This document shows positions 1-10,700 of a stretch of 64,000 nucleotides of DNA, in pieces. The notes beneath the pieces were generated by a model that did no database searches, was not told the origin of the DNA, and saw only the letters and a program-made list of their open reading frames with translations. The stretch covers positions 124,001-188,000 of the forward strand of contig JAXLUK010000002.1 in assembly GCA_046329555.1 (NCBI GenBank), given 5' to 3'. Each line of letters begins with the position of its first letter. Positions within the stretch are counted from its first letter, which is position 1. The DNA is from UBA1941 sp046329555 (GTDB lineage Bacteria; Bacteroidota; Bacteroidia; Chitinophagales; LD1). A program made the position numbers and the translations under genes.

Positions 1-1634
1 TTAGCAGCGAACTTATCTGAAGCTTCTTTCAGCAATGGCAAATGATTGGCATTGATATCTGTGGCATTCGTTTCATAGTATACATTCGCCGCATACAAAT
101 CTTTGCCTTCCACGCTCTTTTTTTCCATGGCCAGCTCAATGGGATAAGCCTGAGCGGCACCATACTTTTCACCTTTGAAAGTGGTAACATCATATCCTTC
201 TGCACCAGCTACCAACGCCACATCCTTTCCTTCTGCAAAACTATATATTAATGCACCATCCGCATCAGTCAGGTAGAATTTTCCATTTCTTTCCGTACCG
301 GAATACACTTCAACTTTGGCATTCGGAATTGGCTTGCCAGTGGCTTTATCCACCACCACAGCGCGGTTGTCGTGCCCAATCACCGGAATTTCTTTCTTCA
401 CCTTTTTCGTGGTGTTGATTACCTGAAACAAATCATCATCACTATTGCGGTTGCTGCTCAGGAAGCCCTTGCCACTTTTCTCATTCATGATAAAAGCAAA
501 GTCATCTTTGGAAGAATTCACCGGAGATTTCAGATTCTCTACTTGTTTAAACTTACCGTCTTGTAACATCGCACTAAACACATCTAAGCCGCCCATACCG
601 GCGTGGCCGTTACTGGAGAAATACAGTGTTCCTTTTCCATCAAAAAACGGAAACAACTCGTTGCCGGTAGTGTTTACTTCCTTACCTAAATTTGCTGGTG
701 CACCCCAAAATCCGGATTCGTTATGGCTGCGATATAAATCCATGCCGCCATAGCCGCCCGGCATATCCGAAGCAAAATACAACCATTGTCCATCAAGCGA
801 AATAGAGGGATGGGTAAAGCTGTAAGCGGGATCAAAAGCCAATGGCTGTGGCTCACTCCATAAACCATTTTCCAAAGAAGATGTTACCAATTGCAGATGA
901 TCGCGATACTTACATTTTTTCAAGTTGTTACGACTGTACACAATGGTTTCCCCACCTGGAGAAAAGGTAGCCGTTCCTTCATTGAGGCAAGATGATAAAG
1001 AAGGAGAAAATTTAGTTACAGCCGGCGGACTACAATTCGCTTCACCTTCTGTATAATACAAATCAGTGAAGGGCAACCCGTTCCATGCCAAACGTTTTCT
1101 CTCGCCTTGGGTGAATCGATCGCTGGTAAATACGACTCCTTTTTTGTAAGGCACTGCTGCATATTCCGCGGCCGCCGTATTCACTGCTAACGAACTAATC
1201 TGATATTGCGAATTTTCAAAATGATCGTTGATTACCTGCAAGCAAATCATAGCCAGCGAATCGGCCAAAGGCGTTGGCACCTTCTTAAACTGCGCCATCG
1301 CTTCTTCATACTTACCATTAGCCTGTAATACCCGACCATAGGCCAGGCGATGAGCGGCGTTAGTTTTCGGATTTTCCGCAATACGCGAATACCAGGTTTC
1401 TGCTGCTATTGTATTTCCCATGCGGTTATAACATTCTGCCAACCTGGCCTGAACCGACCACAAGCTATCAGCAGGTGCATGAGTTAAAGCACTTTTGAAC
1501 ACTTCAGATGCACGCAGAAAATGCTTTTGGGCCATTAACTTATTGCCGCATTCATATCCTTTCTGCCAGCACGATCCAGCCATTGCCGAAACAGCCCAAA
1601 CCACACTGCCTAAAATGACGATTGTCTTCTTCAT
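1..1634 (-). CDS. OmpA-family protein with TPR, PD40 and carboxypeptidase-regulatory-like domains (PorE-like), C-terminus outside the window
   Basis: The frame opens at an ATG at 1634 (MKKTIVILGSVVWAVSAMAG, a signal peptide) and stays open for 544 codons to the window edge, so the C-terminus is missing. Visible in order: TPR-like helices at about residues 20-130 (ECYNRMGNTIAAETWYSRIA), WD40-like PD40 beta-propeller blades at about 190-345 (LDGQWLYFASDMPGGYGGMD, FFDGKGTLYFSSNGHAGMGG), a carboxypeptidase-regulatory-like domain at about 425-500 (DKATGKPIPNAKVEVYSG), and the first strand of an OmpA peptidoglycan-binding domain (NVYYETNATDI) as the sequence ends. This order matches PorE, the periplasmic T9SS lipoprotein, but the same order is common in OmpA proteins encoded beside adhesin/PorP pairs, and I see no canonical lipobox. 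It lies 17 bp downstream of the PorP/SprF gene, probably in one transcript. Its likely role is tethering the cassette's outer-membrane partner to peptidoglycan. Confidence 0.85.
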   Translation of the reverse strand, partial: MKKTIVILGSVVWAVSAMAGSCWQKGYECGNKLMAQKHFLRASEVFKSALTHAPADSLWSVQARLAECYNRMGNTIAAETWYSRIAENPKTNAAHRLAYGRVLQANGKYEEAMAQFKKVPTPLADSLAMICLQVINDHFENSQYQISSLAVNTAAAEYAAVPYKKGVVFTSDRFTQGERKRLAWNGLPFTDLYYTEGEANCSPPAVTKFSPSLSSCLNEGTATFSPGGETIVYSRNNLKKCKYRDHLQLVTSSLENGLWSEPQPLAFDPAYSFTHPSISLDGQWLYFASDMPGGYGGMDLYRSHNESGFWGAPANLGKEVNTTGNELFPFFDGKGTLYFSSNGHAGMGGLDVFSAMLQDGKFKQVENLKSPVNSSKDDFAFIMNEKSGKGFLSSNRNSDDDLFQVINTTKKVKKEIPVIGHDNRAVVVDKATGKPIPNAKVEVYSGTERNGKFYLTDADGALIYSFAEGKDVALVAGAEGYDVTTFKGEKYGAAQAYPIELAMEKKSVEGKDLYAANVYYETNATDINANHLPLLKEASDKFAA

Positions 1635-1651
1635 ATTTCTTCTTTCAGAAT

Positions 1652-2584
1652 TTAAAAAAAGCGAGGTGATTGCGCCACGCGTGGACCTTGTGTTCCAATA
1701 TTGAACCCTAGCATTACTTCATGGGTGCCATAGTTGTTTTTTAACAGCGTCATCTGCTGCGCCACTTCACCGGCATAGCCAAGTTTCAACCATTTGGCAG
1801 GCTGCACGCCCAGCATTAATCCATAGGCGCTGCTGATGCGGTAAAATACCCCGGCCCAAAAGATTTGCTTGTACTTAAAATTCAAATTCAAATCCATTAC
1901 AAATCTCGTAAATGCTGAATGACGCACTAAGAAAGAAGGTTCAATACTGAAATTCTTTTTCACCCTTATGTTATACCCCATCGCTAAATTGAAATTGAAG
2001 CTGGCCATCTGGATTTTTGTGCTTTGCCTATTGTAGGCCGCGCGATTCTGTATCAACTGCGGAACAGAAAAACCTATCCAAACATTCTTGCTATAATAAG
2101 CCATGCCTACACCAACATTATAAGTCATGCGGGTAAAATCCTGCTTGTATTGCGCATCTCCGTCGAAGGTTGTTGTAAGTTGCGATCCGTTTTCACGGGC
2201 AATGCCGATAACCGGTTGAAAACCGAATACTAACCTGCGACCCTTGGGCAGTTTAAATCGATAGGCAAATTGCGGTGCGATGCTGGTGGTGCTACGCGAA
2301 CCAATACTTTCATTGTAAACATATAGACCAAGTGCCACATTGCTTTTTCCTACCGGTGCGTCGATACGTGCATAGATGTTATGTGGTGCGCCTGTGAATC
2401 CGGCCCACTGATGACTATATACACCAGCCAGTGAAACGCTTTCTTCCTGCCCAGCAAATGCCGGATTGAAAGATGTTTTATTCAACATATACTGGCGGAT
2501 GATGGGTTCTTGCTGCGCCCTGGCGCATAAACCAACAAGAACAACGCCAAGTAGTAATCCTTTTTTCATAGTCGCTGTATTCAT
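1652..2584 (-). CDS. PorP/SprF family type IX secretion membrane protein
   Basis: The protein has 310 residues, a signal peptide and the family hallmark NPAFAG near the N-terminus (LNKTSFNPAFAGQEESVSLA). Alternating beta-strands (YNVGVGMAYYSKNVWIGFSV) suggest an outer-membrane barrel. The first Met gives MNTATMKKGLLL; the in-frame ATG at 2569 (MKKGLLLGVV) would give a cleaner signal peptide and is an equally likely start. The gene lies 12 bp downstream of the 666-residue adhesin with a type B sorting domain and 17 bp upstream of the OmpA-like gene. In Flavobacterium johnsoniae, SprF is needed for secretion of the type B cargo SprB, so this is probably the dedicated partner of the neighbouring adhesin. 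That pairing is inferred from position. Confidence 0.9.
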   Translation of the reverse strand: MNTATMKKGLLLGVVLVGLCARAQQEPIIRQYMLNKTSFNPAFAGQEESVSLAGVYSHQWAGFTGAPHNIYARIDAPVGKSNVALGLYVYNESIGSRSTTSIAPQFAYRFKLPKGRRLVFGFQPVIGIARENGSQLTTTFDGDAQYKQDFTRMTYNVGVGMAYYSKNVWIGFSVPQLIQNRAAYNRQSTKIQMASFNFNLAMGYNIRVKKNFSIEPSFLVRHSAFTRFVMDLNLNFKYKQIFWAGVFYRISSAYGLMLGVQPAKWLKLGYAGEVAQQMTLLKNNYGTHEVMLGFNIGTQGPRVAQSPRFF

Positions 2585-2596
2585 GATGATTGGGGT

Positions 2597-4597
2597 TTAT
2601 CGTTTCAATTCAAAATATCCTTTCTGTACTTTATCTGAAGAAAGTCGCAGAACATAGAAATATGTATCTGTTTCTAACCGCCGGCCGCTTTGTATCATGC
2701 CTTGATTCGCAATGCCGGCAAACTCATCTACATAACCCTTCTGCATAAAAATCAACTCACCGAACCGGTCATAGATTTCCATCACATTATCTGGATAGCT
2801 TTCAATACCGGGCGCATACAGATGGTCATTCAGCCCGTCACCATTCGGTGTTATCAGCGTTGGCACTTCCAGCTTTTCAAATTTTGAAATCGTGAGATTG
2901 ACCTGATCGGTAGCTGTACATTGATGTCCATCCGTTACAGTCACATCAAAGGTGTAATTGCCTAAAGCCGGTGCACTGAATTTCGGATGTTGCGCTGTAG
3001 CATCATCCAAATTGGCGGCTGGCGACCATTGATATGTATACGTTCCATTTCCACCACCGGCGACTGCGCTGCCCTCTGCAAGTTTTACGGGATTAATGGG
3101 TGAATAAAACACATCGCGATCAACGCCCGCATCAGCCGTGGTGAAGGTGTACACCTGAATTTTTACAGAATCTGTGCGATTCACACCGCAGGCATTTGCT
3201 AAAGTCCAGACAAACCAATTATCCCCCTGCGACAAACCTGTGATACGAGAAGCGGGGTTGCTACTTTCGGAAATATTACCGGATCCACTCAGCAACGACC
3301 AGCTTCCGGAAGTATGTAAGGGCAATGCCGCAGCAAATGCCGTATCAGTGGGGCATATTGAAATATCTAAACCGGCATCGGCTCCGGTTAATGTATCTGC
3401 TCTGAAAATCTTCACCTCATCAAAAACGGCAGGTGGACAAACACCATTGGTAATTTGCCACCGCAAGATATTATCGCCATACGACAATCCATTTACGACA
3501 GAATTTGGAGATGAAGGCTGCGCCACAGTGCCACTTCCTGAAATCACCACCCAATTACCAACACCAATAGCCGGTGTTGCAGCCTGAAGCGCATATTGCG
3601 TAGTACAAACTTCAGCGTCTGGACCTGCATTGGTAAATGACGGTGGCAATTGACGTGTAATGGTTACCAAATCGGATGAAGCAGCACATAGCGCATTTCC
3701 TGCGATTGTCCATTTAAAGATATTAGCACCAACACCGAGTTGCGACAAGGCACTAGTAGCAAGTGAAGAATCAGCAATAACACCTGATCCGGAAACGAGG
3801 CTCCACACGCCACTGCCAGCTATCGATACATTTCCCGAAAGTGCTGCATTACTATCACAAACCGCCAAATCAGCGCCAGCATTAGCCAGTCGCTGAAATC
3901 TAACCATCACCGCTCTTCGGAATAAACTCAATCCGCTAACAGCACTATTTTGGATGCGGCAGTAATAGCTACCCTGCATGGTGCTATCAAAACATAGAAG
4001 CGCATAGCTGCGGGCATTTGCTCCGGAAACAACCGCTCCTTCTTTATACCATTGAAACAGGTTATTGATGCCAGCAGCGGTATCTACATTAGTGCGCATC
4101 ACAAATGTACTTTGTTCAATAACCAGCGTATCTACATCAATTTCTACGCTGTCCTGAGGAACATAAATGAAAGCAGCCGCGGCGCCCACATTGGGTTTCA
4201 GACTAGAGAAGGTGAGTTTGTTATTCTGCACTAACAACGTATCCAGCACAGAAAGCGAATGAAAATCGGGAATAGATATTAAGGCATTATCGGAAAGATC
4301 TAACTTACGCAACGAATCCAGTGCAACAGCTCCGCCAGGAAAATTACCTGTTAACTGGTTACCCGATAAGGTTAATGAAGAAACGCGGTTATTCCGAACA
4401 CTCACGCCATACCAGGAGGTCACATTTCCGGAAAGCCAATTCGTTTTATTAATCCAGTTAGCTCCTCCGGTTGTAGTATAGATATTTACCAAGGCATTAG
4501 AATCTTGCGGCAAAACCTGCGCTGTGACAAGATTTGAAGCGATAGAAAAGAGGGCGATAAGTGCTAAAATCAGGTGTAATTCGTAATGCTGCTTCAT
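2597..4597 (-). CDS. Secreted adhesin with leucine-rich and Ig-like repeats and a type B (CHU_C) sorting domain
   Basis: The protein has 666 residues. It starts with a signal peptide (MKQHYELHLILALIALFSIA) and a short leucine-rich stretch at about 30-125 (LRKLDLSDNALISIPDFHSL). A PKD/Ig-like region follows with repeats of about 85 residues that carry phrases such as WSLVSGSG and GDNILRWQI. The C-terminus is a gliding-motility-associated type B sorting domain of about 90 residues (LITPNGDGLNDHLYAPGIES, then IYDRFGELIF). Type B domains direct secretion through the T9SS and anchoring without the PorU-processed type A signal. It is the first gene of the three-gene cassette, and a good -7 box lies just upstream at 4624-4631. 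The ligand is unknown. Confidence 0.85.
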   Translation of the reverse strand: MKQHYELHLILALIALFSIASNLVTAQVLPQDSNALVNIYTTTGGANWINKTNWLSGNVTSWYGVSVRNNRVSSLTLSGNQLTGNFPGGAVALDSLRKLDLSDNALISIPDFHSLSVLDTLLVQNNKLTFSSLKPNVGAAAAFIYVPQDSVEIDVDTLVIEQSTFVMRTNVDTAAGINNLFQWYKEGAVVSGANARSYALLCFDSTMQGSYYCRIQNSAVSGLSLFRRAVMVRFQRLANAGADLAVCDSNAALSGNVSIAGSGVWSLVSGSGVIADSSLATSALSQLGVGANIFKWTIAGNALCAASSDLVTITRQLPPSFTNAGPDAEVCTTQYALQAATPAIGVGNWVVISGSGTVAQPSSPNSVVNGLSYGDNILRWQITNGVCPPAVFDEVKIFRADTLTGADAGLDISICPTDTAFAAALPLHTSGSWSLLSGSGNISESSNPASRITGLSQGDNWFVWTLANACGVNRTDSVKIQVYTFTTADAGVDRDVFYSPINPVKLAEGSAVAGGGNGTYTYQWSPAANLDDATAQHPKFSAPALGNYTFDVTVTDGHQCTATDQVNLTISKFEKLEVPTLITPNGDGLNDHLYAPGIESYPDNVMEIYDRFGELIFMQKGYVDEFAGIANQGMIQSGRRLETDTYFYVLRLSSDKVQKGYFELKR

Positions 4598-4623
4598 GCG
4601 TTGCAGAATTTTGGTTTGAGCAT

Positions 4624-4631
4624 CAAACCTA
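4624..4631 (-). promoter_or_regulatory. Candidate -7 promoter box for the adhesin cassette
   Basis: On the minus strand this reads TAGGTTTG, a perfect match to the Bacteroidota primary-sigma -7 box TAnnTTTG. It would place the transcript start about 20 bases before the adhesin ATG at 4597. A clear -33 TTG is not seen at the usual distance. The site lies in the 123-bp divergent gap shared with the plus-strand gene at 4721. Confidence 0.45.
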
Positions 4632-4720
4632 TACTTTAATATGAGAATAAAAATTTATTTATTCTGTATTAAAAGGTTAAGTTCGTTGTTCATGTCTTTT
4701 CAGCATTAAAGCATATCCCC

Positions 4721-7700
4721 ATGAAACAACACTACCTCAAACAGTTTGTGGCCGTTCTACTTTTCACCGTCTACGCTGGCGGTTTAAATGCTGGTCATAA
4801 TTTTTACCGAAATTTCAACAGCGACTATTATGTTGGCCTCTCCTGGGATCAGCTATTCTCTAATTATTGCGATTGCAGCGGTACCACTTATGTGTACGCC
4901 ATGCCCAATGCCTACGCCGACCCCAACGGTTCAACCTGGCTATGGGGATATGGTTTTGCGCACGACGGCCCCACTAGCGGCAGCTACAACTGGGTTGTTG
5001 GTCCTGACTACTATAACACAGGCTATGTAAGCACTTACTACGGCGGCAAAGAATCTACCCATGGTTGCACCTGTACCTATGCTGCGGGGACCTGTCCTTA
5101 TAATTGTTCCCGTAGAATTGATATCGGCTCAGGTGCAATTTTATTTGCTACGTCGCACATCAAGGGGCCAGTAAATATTACAGCCAGCCAGGGCACCAGC
5201 ACCAACCAAATTGCCCTGACGTGGGATGCCGGAACAGATATTCCAGATGGCTCTGTGGGTTATCGCATTTACCGCGACGGCGTTTTATACGCAACCATTG
5301 GCGGCGCTAATCGCTCCTTTACCGATATCGTAGGTGTTGCCGAAACACACAACTACGACATCCGCACTTACACCAATGGATGGGGTGGCAGCGAATCTTA
5401 CTACAACGGCTATGTAACCGGTTATACATTCGACACGCACTTCTCGGCAACCGACGGCACGCTTTATGGTAAAACCAAATTAACCTGGGATAATTTTTCG
5501 GCTCTTTCTCCAGATGGTATTGAAGTGTTGCGCGATGGCGTTCAAATTGCAGTAGTTGGTAAAAACAATACACAATACACCGATTTCGACGGAGTACCTG
5601 GCGTAGTATATACCTATTCAATCAGAGGTATTAATGGCAACAGCTATACGCTACCGTATTATAACACCGGCTATGCCCGTCCGAATGGCGTTATCAAAGG
5701 GAATGTGCGCACCATTTTTAACGGTGGCGTGAGCGGTGTAACCATTACGGCTACCAGTACCATCAAAGGCATTCCTTATGCTTACACCGCTACTTCAGAT
5801 GCCTCAGGATTTTATGAGATACGGGATGTTTTCTACGATACCGCAGCAACATATACGATTGTTCCAAGCAAGAATATTCACAAGTTCAATCCAGATACGC
5901 TGCGCAGAAATTTAAGCATGAATGCCAATCTGGCCTCACAAGTTGACTTTACCGACACCACTGTGTTTTCTGTATTAGGGAAAGTTGCATTTGCAGCAGA
6001 TGCGCACTCCGCTTCAGGTTGTGGCATTGCCGGAGTAGATATATACAAGAACGGGCAATATACAGGTGTAAAAACCGATGCCAATGGCAGCTATATCCTC
6101 ACTATACAGGATGAAGGTAATTATGTGATTGAACCACGATACAAGAATCACACCTTCGATACTGCTTCGAAATCGGTTTATGTAAACGATAACATGTTCA
6201 ATGTCAATTTCACCGATACGAAGTATGATACGCTTTTTGTAAGTATTAAAGGCGGATGCCGCAATGAGGTAGCACATCATGCCAATCTGAATATTGCATC
6301 CGCAAACGGATGCTGGGTTTATCCTTCCTATTATTTAAGCGGTGCACTTTCCCAGCAATTTTTAGTGGTTCCAGCGCAGTCGTACACCGTTAATTGTCCG
6401 CAAGGGAATGTGTTTTCAGATGCAGTAAACCCTGACCCCAATATTTTCTTCAATGCCATTACTGTAGATCTTTCAGAACGAGATTCCGTACAACAAACAG
6501 TTTATGATTCAGTAACAGTTACTATACCGGCTGATACGATAACCGCTGTTAACGGCACATTAATCATCACACCGGCGCATAGTAGTACTCGAGTAGATAC
6601 CATTCAACAAACGATAGCCTTACAAGGCCGAGCCGATTTCGTGCATCATGGCACATTAGAAGTTCGTGTGCTGCGTTTGGATAGCAGTGGCTGTGCACAA
6701 TACCCATTTGTTCTGGAGCAGGAAAGCCGATACCCTACCCGGGTTGAAATCAGCGAATTCTACGACTATGGTGGCGTGGATATCCGTTGTCCGGTTGATT
6801 CAGGTGAATTATTGATATATGATGATGTGAGTGATTTGGGGGTTCAAAGTGTGAACTTCTATAATGGCGTCTATAACTACACGGTTCGCCCGGGTATCCC
6901 GAATATAGCCAATCCTTATACTAAGGTGTTGCAGTTTTTTGTTAACGTAGGAAATGCCCACGCCAATGTACCACTTCAGGTGTTGGTAACCGGTCATCGC
7001 CCTAAAACACAAACCTTCGTTACTAAAACGCCAGAGTTACCATTCTTCGTTTTACACGACCCTCCGGGTGACGGCAGCTATGCCTACATGATGAAGGATT
7101 CCAACTATTCTTACACCTACAATAACCAGTACCAATACGGTGGTGCCGCAGGTATTTATACTGATTGTAATATTGGCGGGGGCGTGCCTATTCCATTTAC
7201 CGGAATCACTATTGGCACCGGTGTTCATATTGAAGCGGAAGTTACAACCGGGCGCGACAACACTAACAGAAACGGCCTTACCACTAGCTTCCACGCTACC
7301 GACCAATTCTCTACATCGGCTAGTCCGGATTTTATCGGTTCGGATGGCGATGTGTTTGTTGGTGGCTCGTTCAACATGATTTATGCCTTAACTGATGTTA
7401 TTAAATTCAACAATTGCGCTGTAGAAAAAGACACGCAGCTAGTGTGGGGTGCCAATGGTTTGGCCACCACCTACATTTATACAGAAAAGCATATTCGCGA
7501 AACGTTAATTCCCCAATTGGAATTATTGAAATCACTTTCGCATGGCGATACCATTGATCAAATAGATGGATATATCAAGGTTTGGAAACAAACGCTCCAC
7601 AATAACCGCCGAAACAGAGATACGGCCGCCACATTTATCGAAAATATATCTTATAGCGGCGGTTCTTCTTTTGACCGCAGCGCTACCAATTCTACCGATA

Positions 7701-10700
7701 CCAACACCTACGTTGATTACAACATTTACTTAGATGCCAGCTTACAGGCTGGTGTGGTATTCGGTGATATATCGGGTTGGGCTTTGAATCAGTTTGGTAT
7801 CAAAGCCAACTTCCGTTGGGTGACTAACCGCACGGATGAAACAACCATATCGAATTCTAAAACAATGGGCTATCATTTAGAAGATGGTACGCCTGGTGAC
7901 TTCTTTAGCGTTGATATCAAGAAAGATAAAGTTAATGGAACGCCTTCATTTAAATTGGTGGCTGGAACCAGCTCTTGCCCGCATGAAGCGGGTACACAAG
8001 CACGTGATTACCCTGAAATCACTTTGGACAACTACGTTGTAGCCGGTGTTCCACTGAATACACCAGCAAATTTTGTTGCCCACCTTTATAACGTTAGTGA
8101 AAGTTTAGAAGGAAGAACATACGAAGCCCGCGTGGTACCTGAAAGTAATCTGGATGGCGCCATCATTAAACTGGCTGGACAACCCATAAATAATGCGGCT
8201 GCCAGCTTCACTATTCCTGCCGGACAACAAATTCCGGCGGTGTTGAGTGTTGAACGCGGACCGCTGGCTTCAGACTACAACAACCTGCAGGTGCAAATTT
8301 ATTCGCCTTGTGATCCTGATCAGGAATTTACCACTAATAAGAATATCGTAACCTTCTCCGCGCATTTCCAAAGCTCTTGCAGTCCTATCGACATGTTTAC
8401 GCCAAGCGATGGATGGCTGGTAAATGCAGACAATCACGATTCTTTACTAATCATTTTTAGTGGATACGATGCGTCTAATCCAAACTTGTTAGAGATTGGA
8501 TTAGAATACCGCAAAATCGGTCAGTCGGCCTGGCTGTCAGCAACCAATCCACCTATTGCCAAAGCAGCGCTTACTGCCCCTTACAAAAACTTCTGGTTCC
8601 GAACCAATAGTTTGCCCGATGGTCAATATGAACTGCGCGCCTTTTCCAATTGTGGTGCAGTGCCAGGTGGCCGTACGTATTCGCCAATTTTACGCGGCAC
8701 TATCGACCGTAAAACAATCAAACTATACGGCACACCAAGTCCAGCCGATGGTATTCTAAATATTAACGAAAATATTAGCGTCACCTTTAATGAGGCAGTT
8801 GATTGCAATCAATTCTACAATGCTATCTTCTCGAAATTAGTTAGAGCAGATAACGGACAACCCATACCGCACACGATTACGTGCAGTGGAAATTCAATTT
8901 TAATTGAAACAAATCCCCCTTCGTTACTCGATAGTTTACAGCAGGTAATGCTTACCGCTACAATCGGCAATGTGCGCGATGTGAATGGTAATCTGTTACC
9001 GAACAACGTGGTATGGAGCTTCCTGGTTAACCGTGGCCAAATTTTCTGGGACCCATCTAACAAAAACATCAGCGTAACACAAGGAACAGCAAGCGCCGGT
9101 AATGCTACACTGCGTAATGTTTCTGCATCCACTGCTGATTTTTATCTGGTTTCAAAGCCAGATTGGATGACTATCAACAATATTCCCAATCTGGCAAATC
9201 CTACCTCCGTACCCGGAAGCAACGGCACCTTCGATGTCAACTTCTCTATTTCCACTACGTTGAATCCTGGCGGATATGATGACACTTTAATAGCCACCAT
9301 TAATGGCTTGCCACAATATCTGATGGTTCATGTTGATGTAACGAAGCCGGCACCAAACTGGACTGTCGACCCCTCAAAATATCAGTATAGCATGAACGTT
9401 GTTACCAACTTCAGCCTCACCGATATGAATGCACCTTTATCCAGCGATACACGCGATAAAGTAGCGGCATTTGTGAAAGGTGAATGTCGTGGTGTAGGTA
9501 ATATCCAATACGTTACGTCATTAGGAAAGTATATTGCATTTCTAACAGTTTATAGCGACAGTGTAGTTGGCGATACGCTTTCTTTCAGAATGTGGGATGC
9601 CCTGCCAGGCACTGAGCATCAGGCCAAAGAAACCTTGCGGTTTGTAAACGACGGCATTGTTGGTCAACCACTGGCACCATTCATTTTACATTCGGGAGGC
9701 GTATATCAAACTATGACGCTGAAGGCAGGATGGAATTGGTTCTCACTTAATGTTAGAAGCAGTAATATGACCGTAGGTGCGGTGTTGAAACAATTAAAGC
9801 CTTCGAATGGCGATGTTGTAAAAACACTAGGTGCTTATGCGCAGTATTCTACCGCCAGCAATGCCTGGGTTGGCGCGCTGTCGCAATTCAGCATTGCTAA
9901 CAGTTACATGATGTATCTCACTAATCCAGATACCCTTCATTTCTTAGGTCAGTTGGTTAAAGACACGATTACCAAATCAGTGGTAGCAGGATGGAACTGG
10001 ACTGGTTTCCCACGTCAGGACAACACCTCGCTTTCTGACTATCTCAAATCTTACCCGGCGAGCAACGGCGATATCTTCAAGAGTCAAACTGCATTTAGCA
10101 CTTTCACCGGAGGGAGTTGGAACGGTACACTTGCCGGCCTGCAACCTGGTGAAGGCTATAAATTAAAGGCAGCAAACTCCTCGGTGTTTGATATTACACC
10201 TGACCGCAGCTTGCCAAGTTGGCAATTAAATGAAAACGCGTATGAGTACAACATGACCATCACAGCCGTTTTAAAATTCAATCATGTACCTTCCCGCGAA
10301 AGCCACTTCCTGATTGGCGTATTTAATGGAAGCGCTTGCGTAGGATTGGCGCAGCCTGAGTATTTAACCGCATTGGACGCTTACCGCATTTTTGCCACCG
10401 TACATGGAGATGCATCTTCGAACAACCAACCGCTTTCGTTTAAAGTCTGGGATTTGGACAATAACATGGAATACCTACCAACGTACGATCCACAGAATTT
10501 TGTAACCGACGCTAATGTAGCCACGGTAGAATCACCATACGTTCTGGACGTTGCTGTAAATGGAATTAATCAACTGGTGGCTGAAGGTTATTCGCTATCG
10601 CAGAATATTCCAAACCCTTTCAGCACCAATACCCGAATTGAATTTTCAATTCCGAAAGAACAACTGGTAACGATTGAAATCTTTGACCAATCGGGAAAGA

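Noticed and set aside
3174..3587. 137-codon plus-strand frame inside the 666-residue adhesin
   Set aside because: Shadow of a repeat-rich coding region, with no recognisable protein features.
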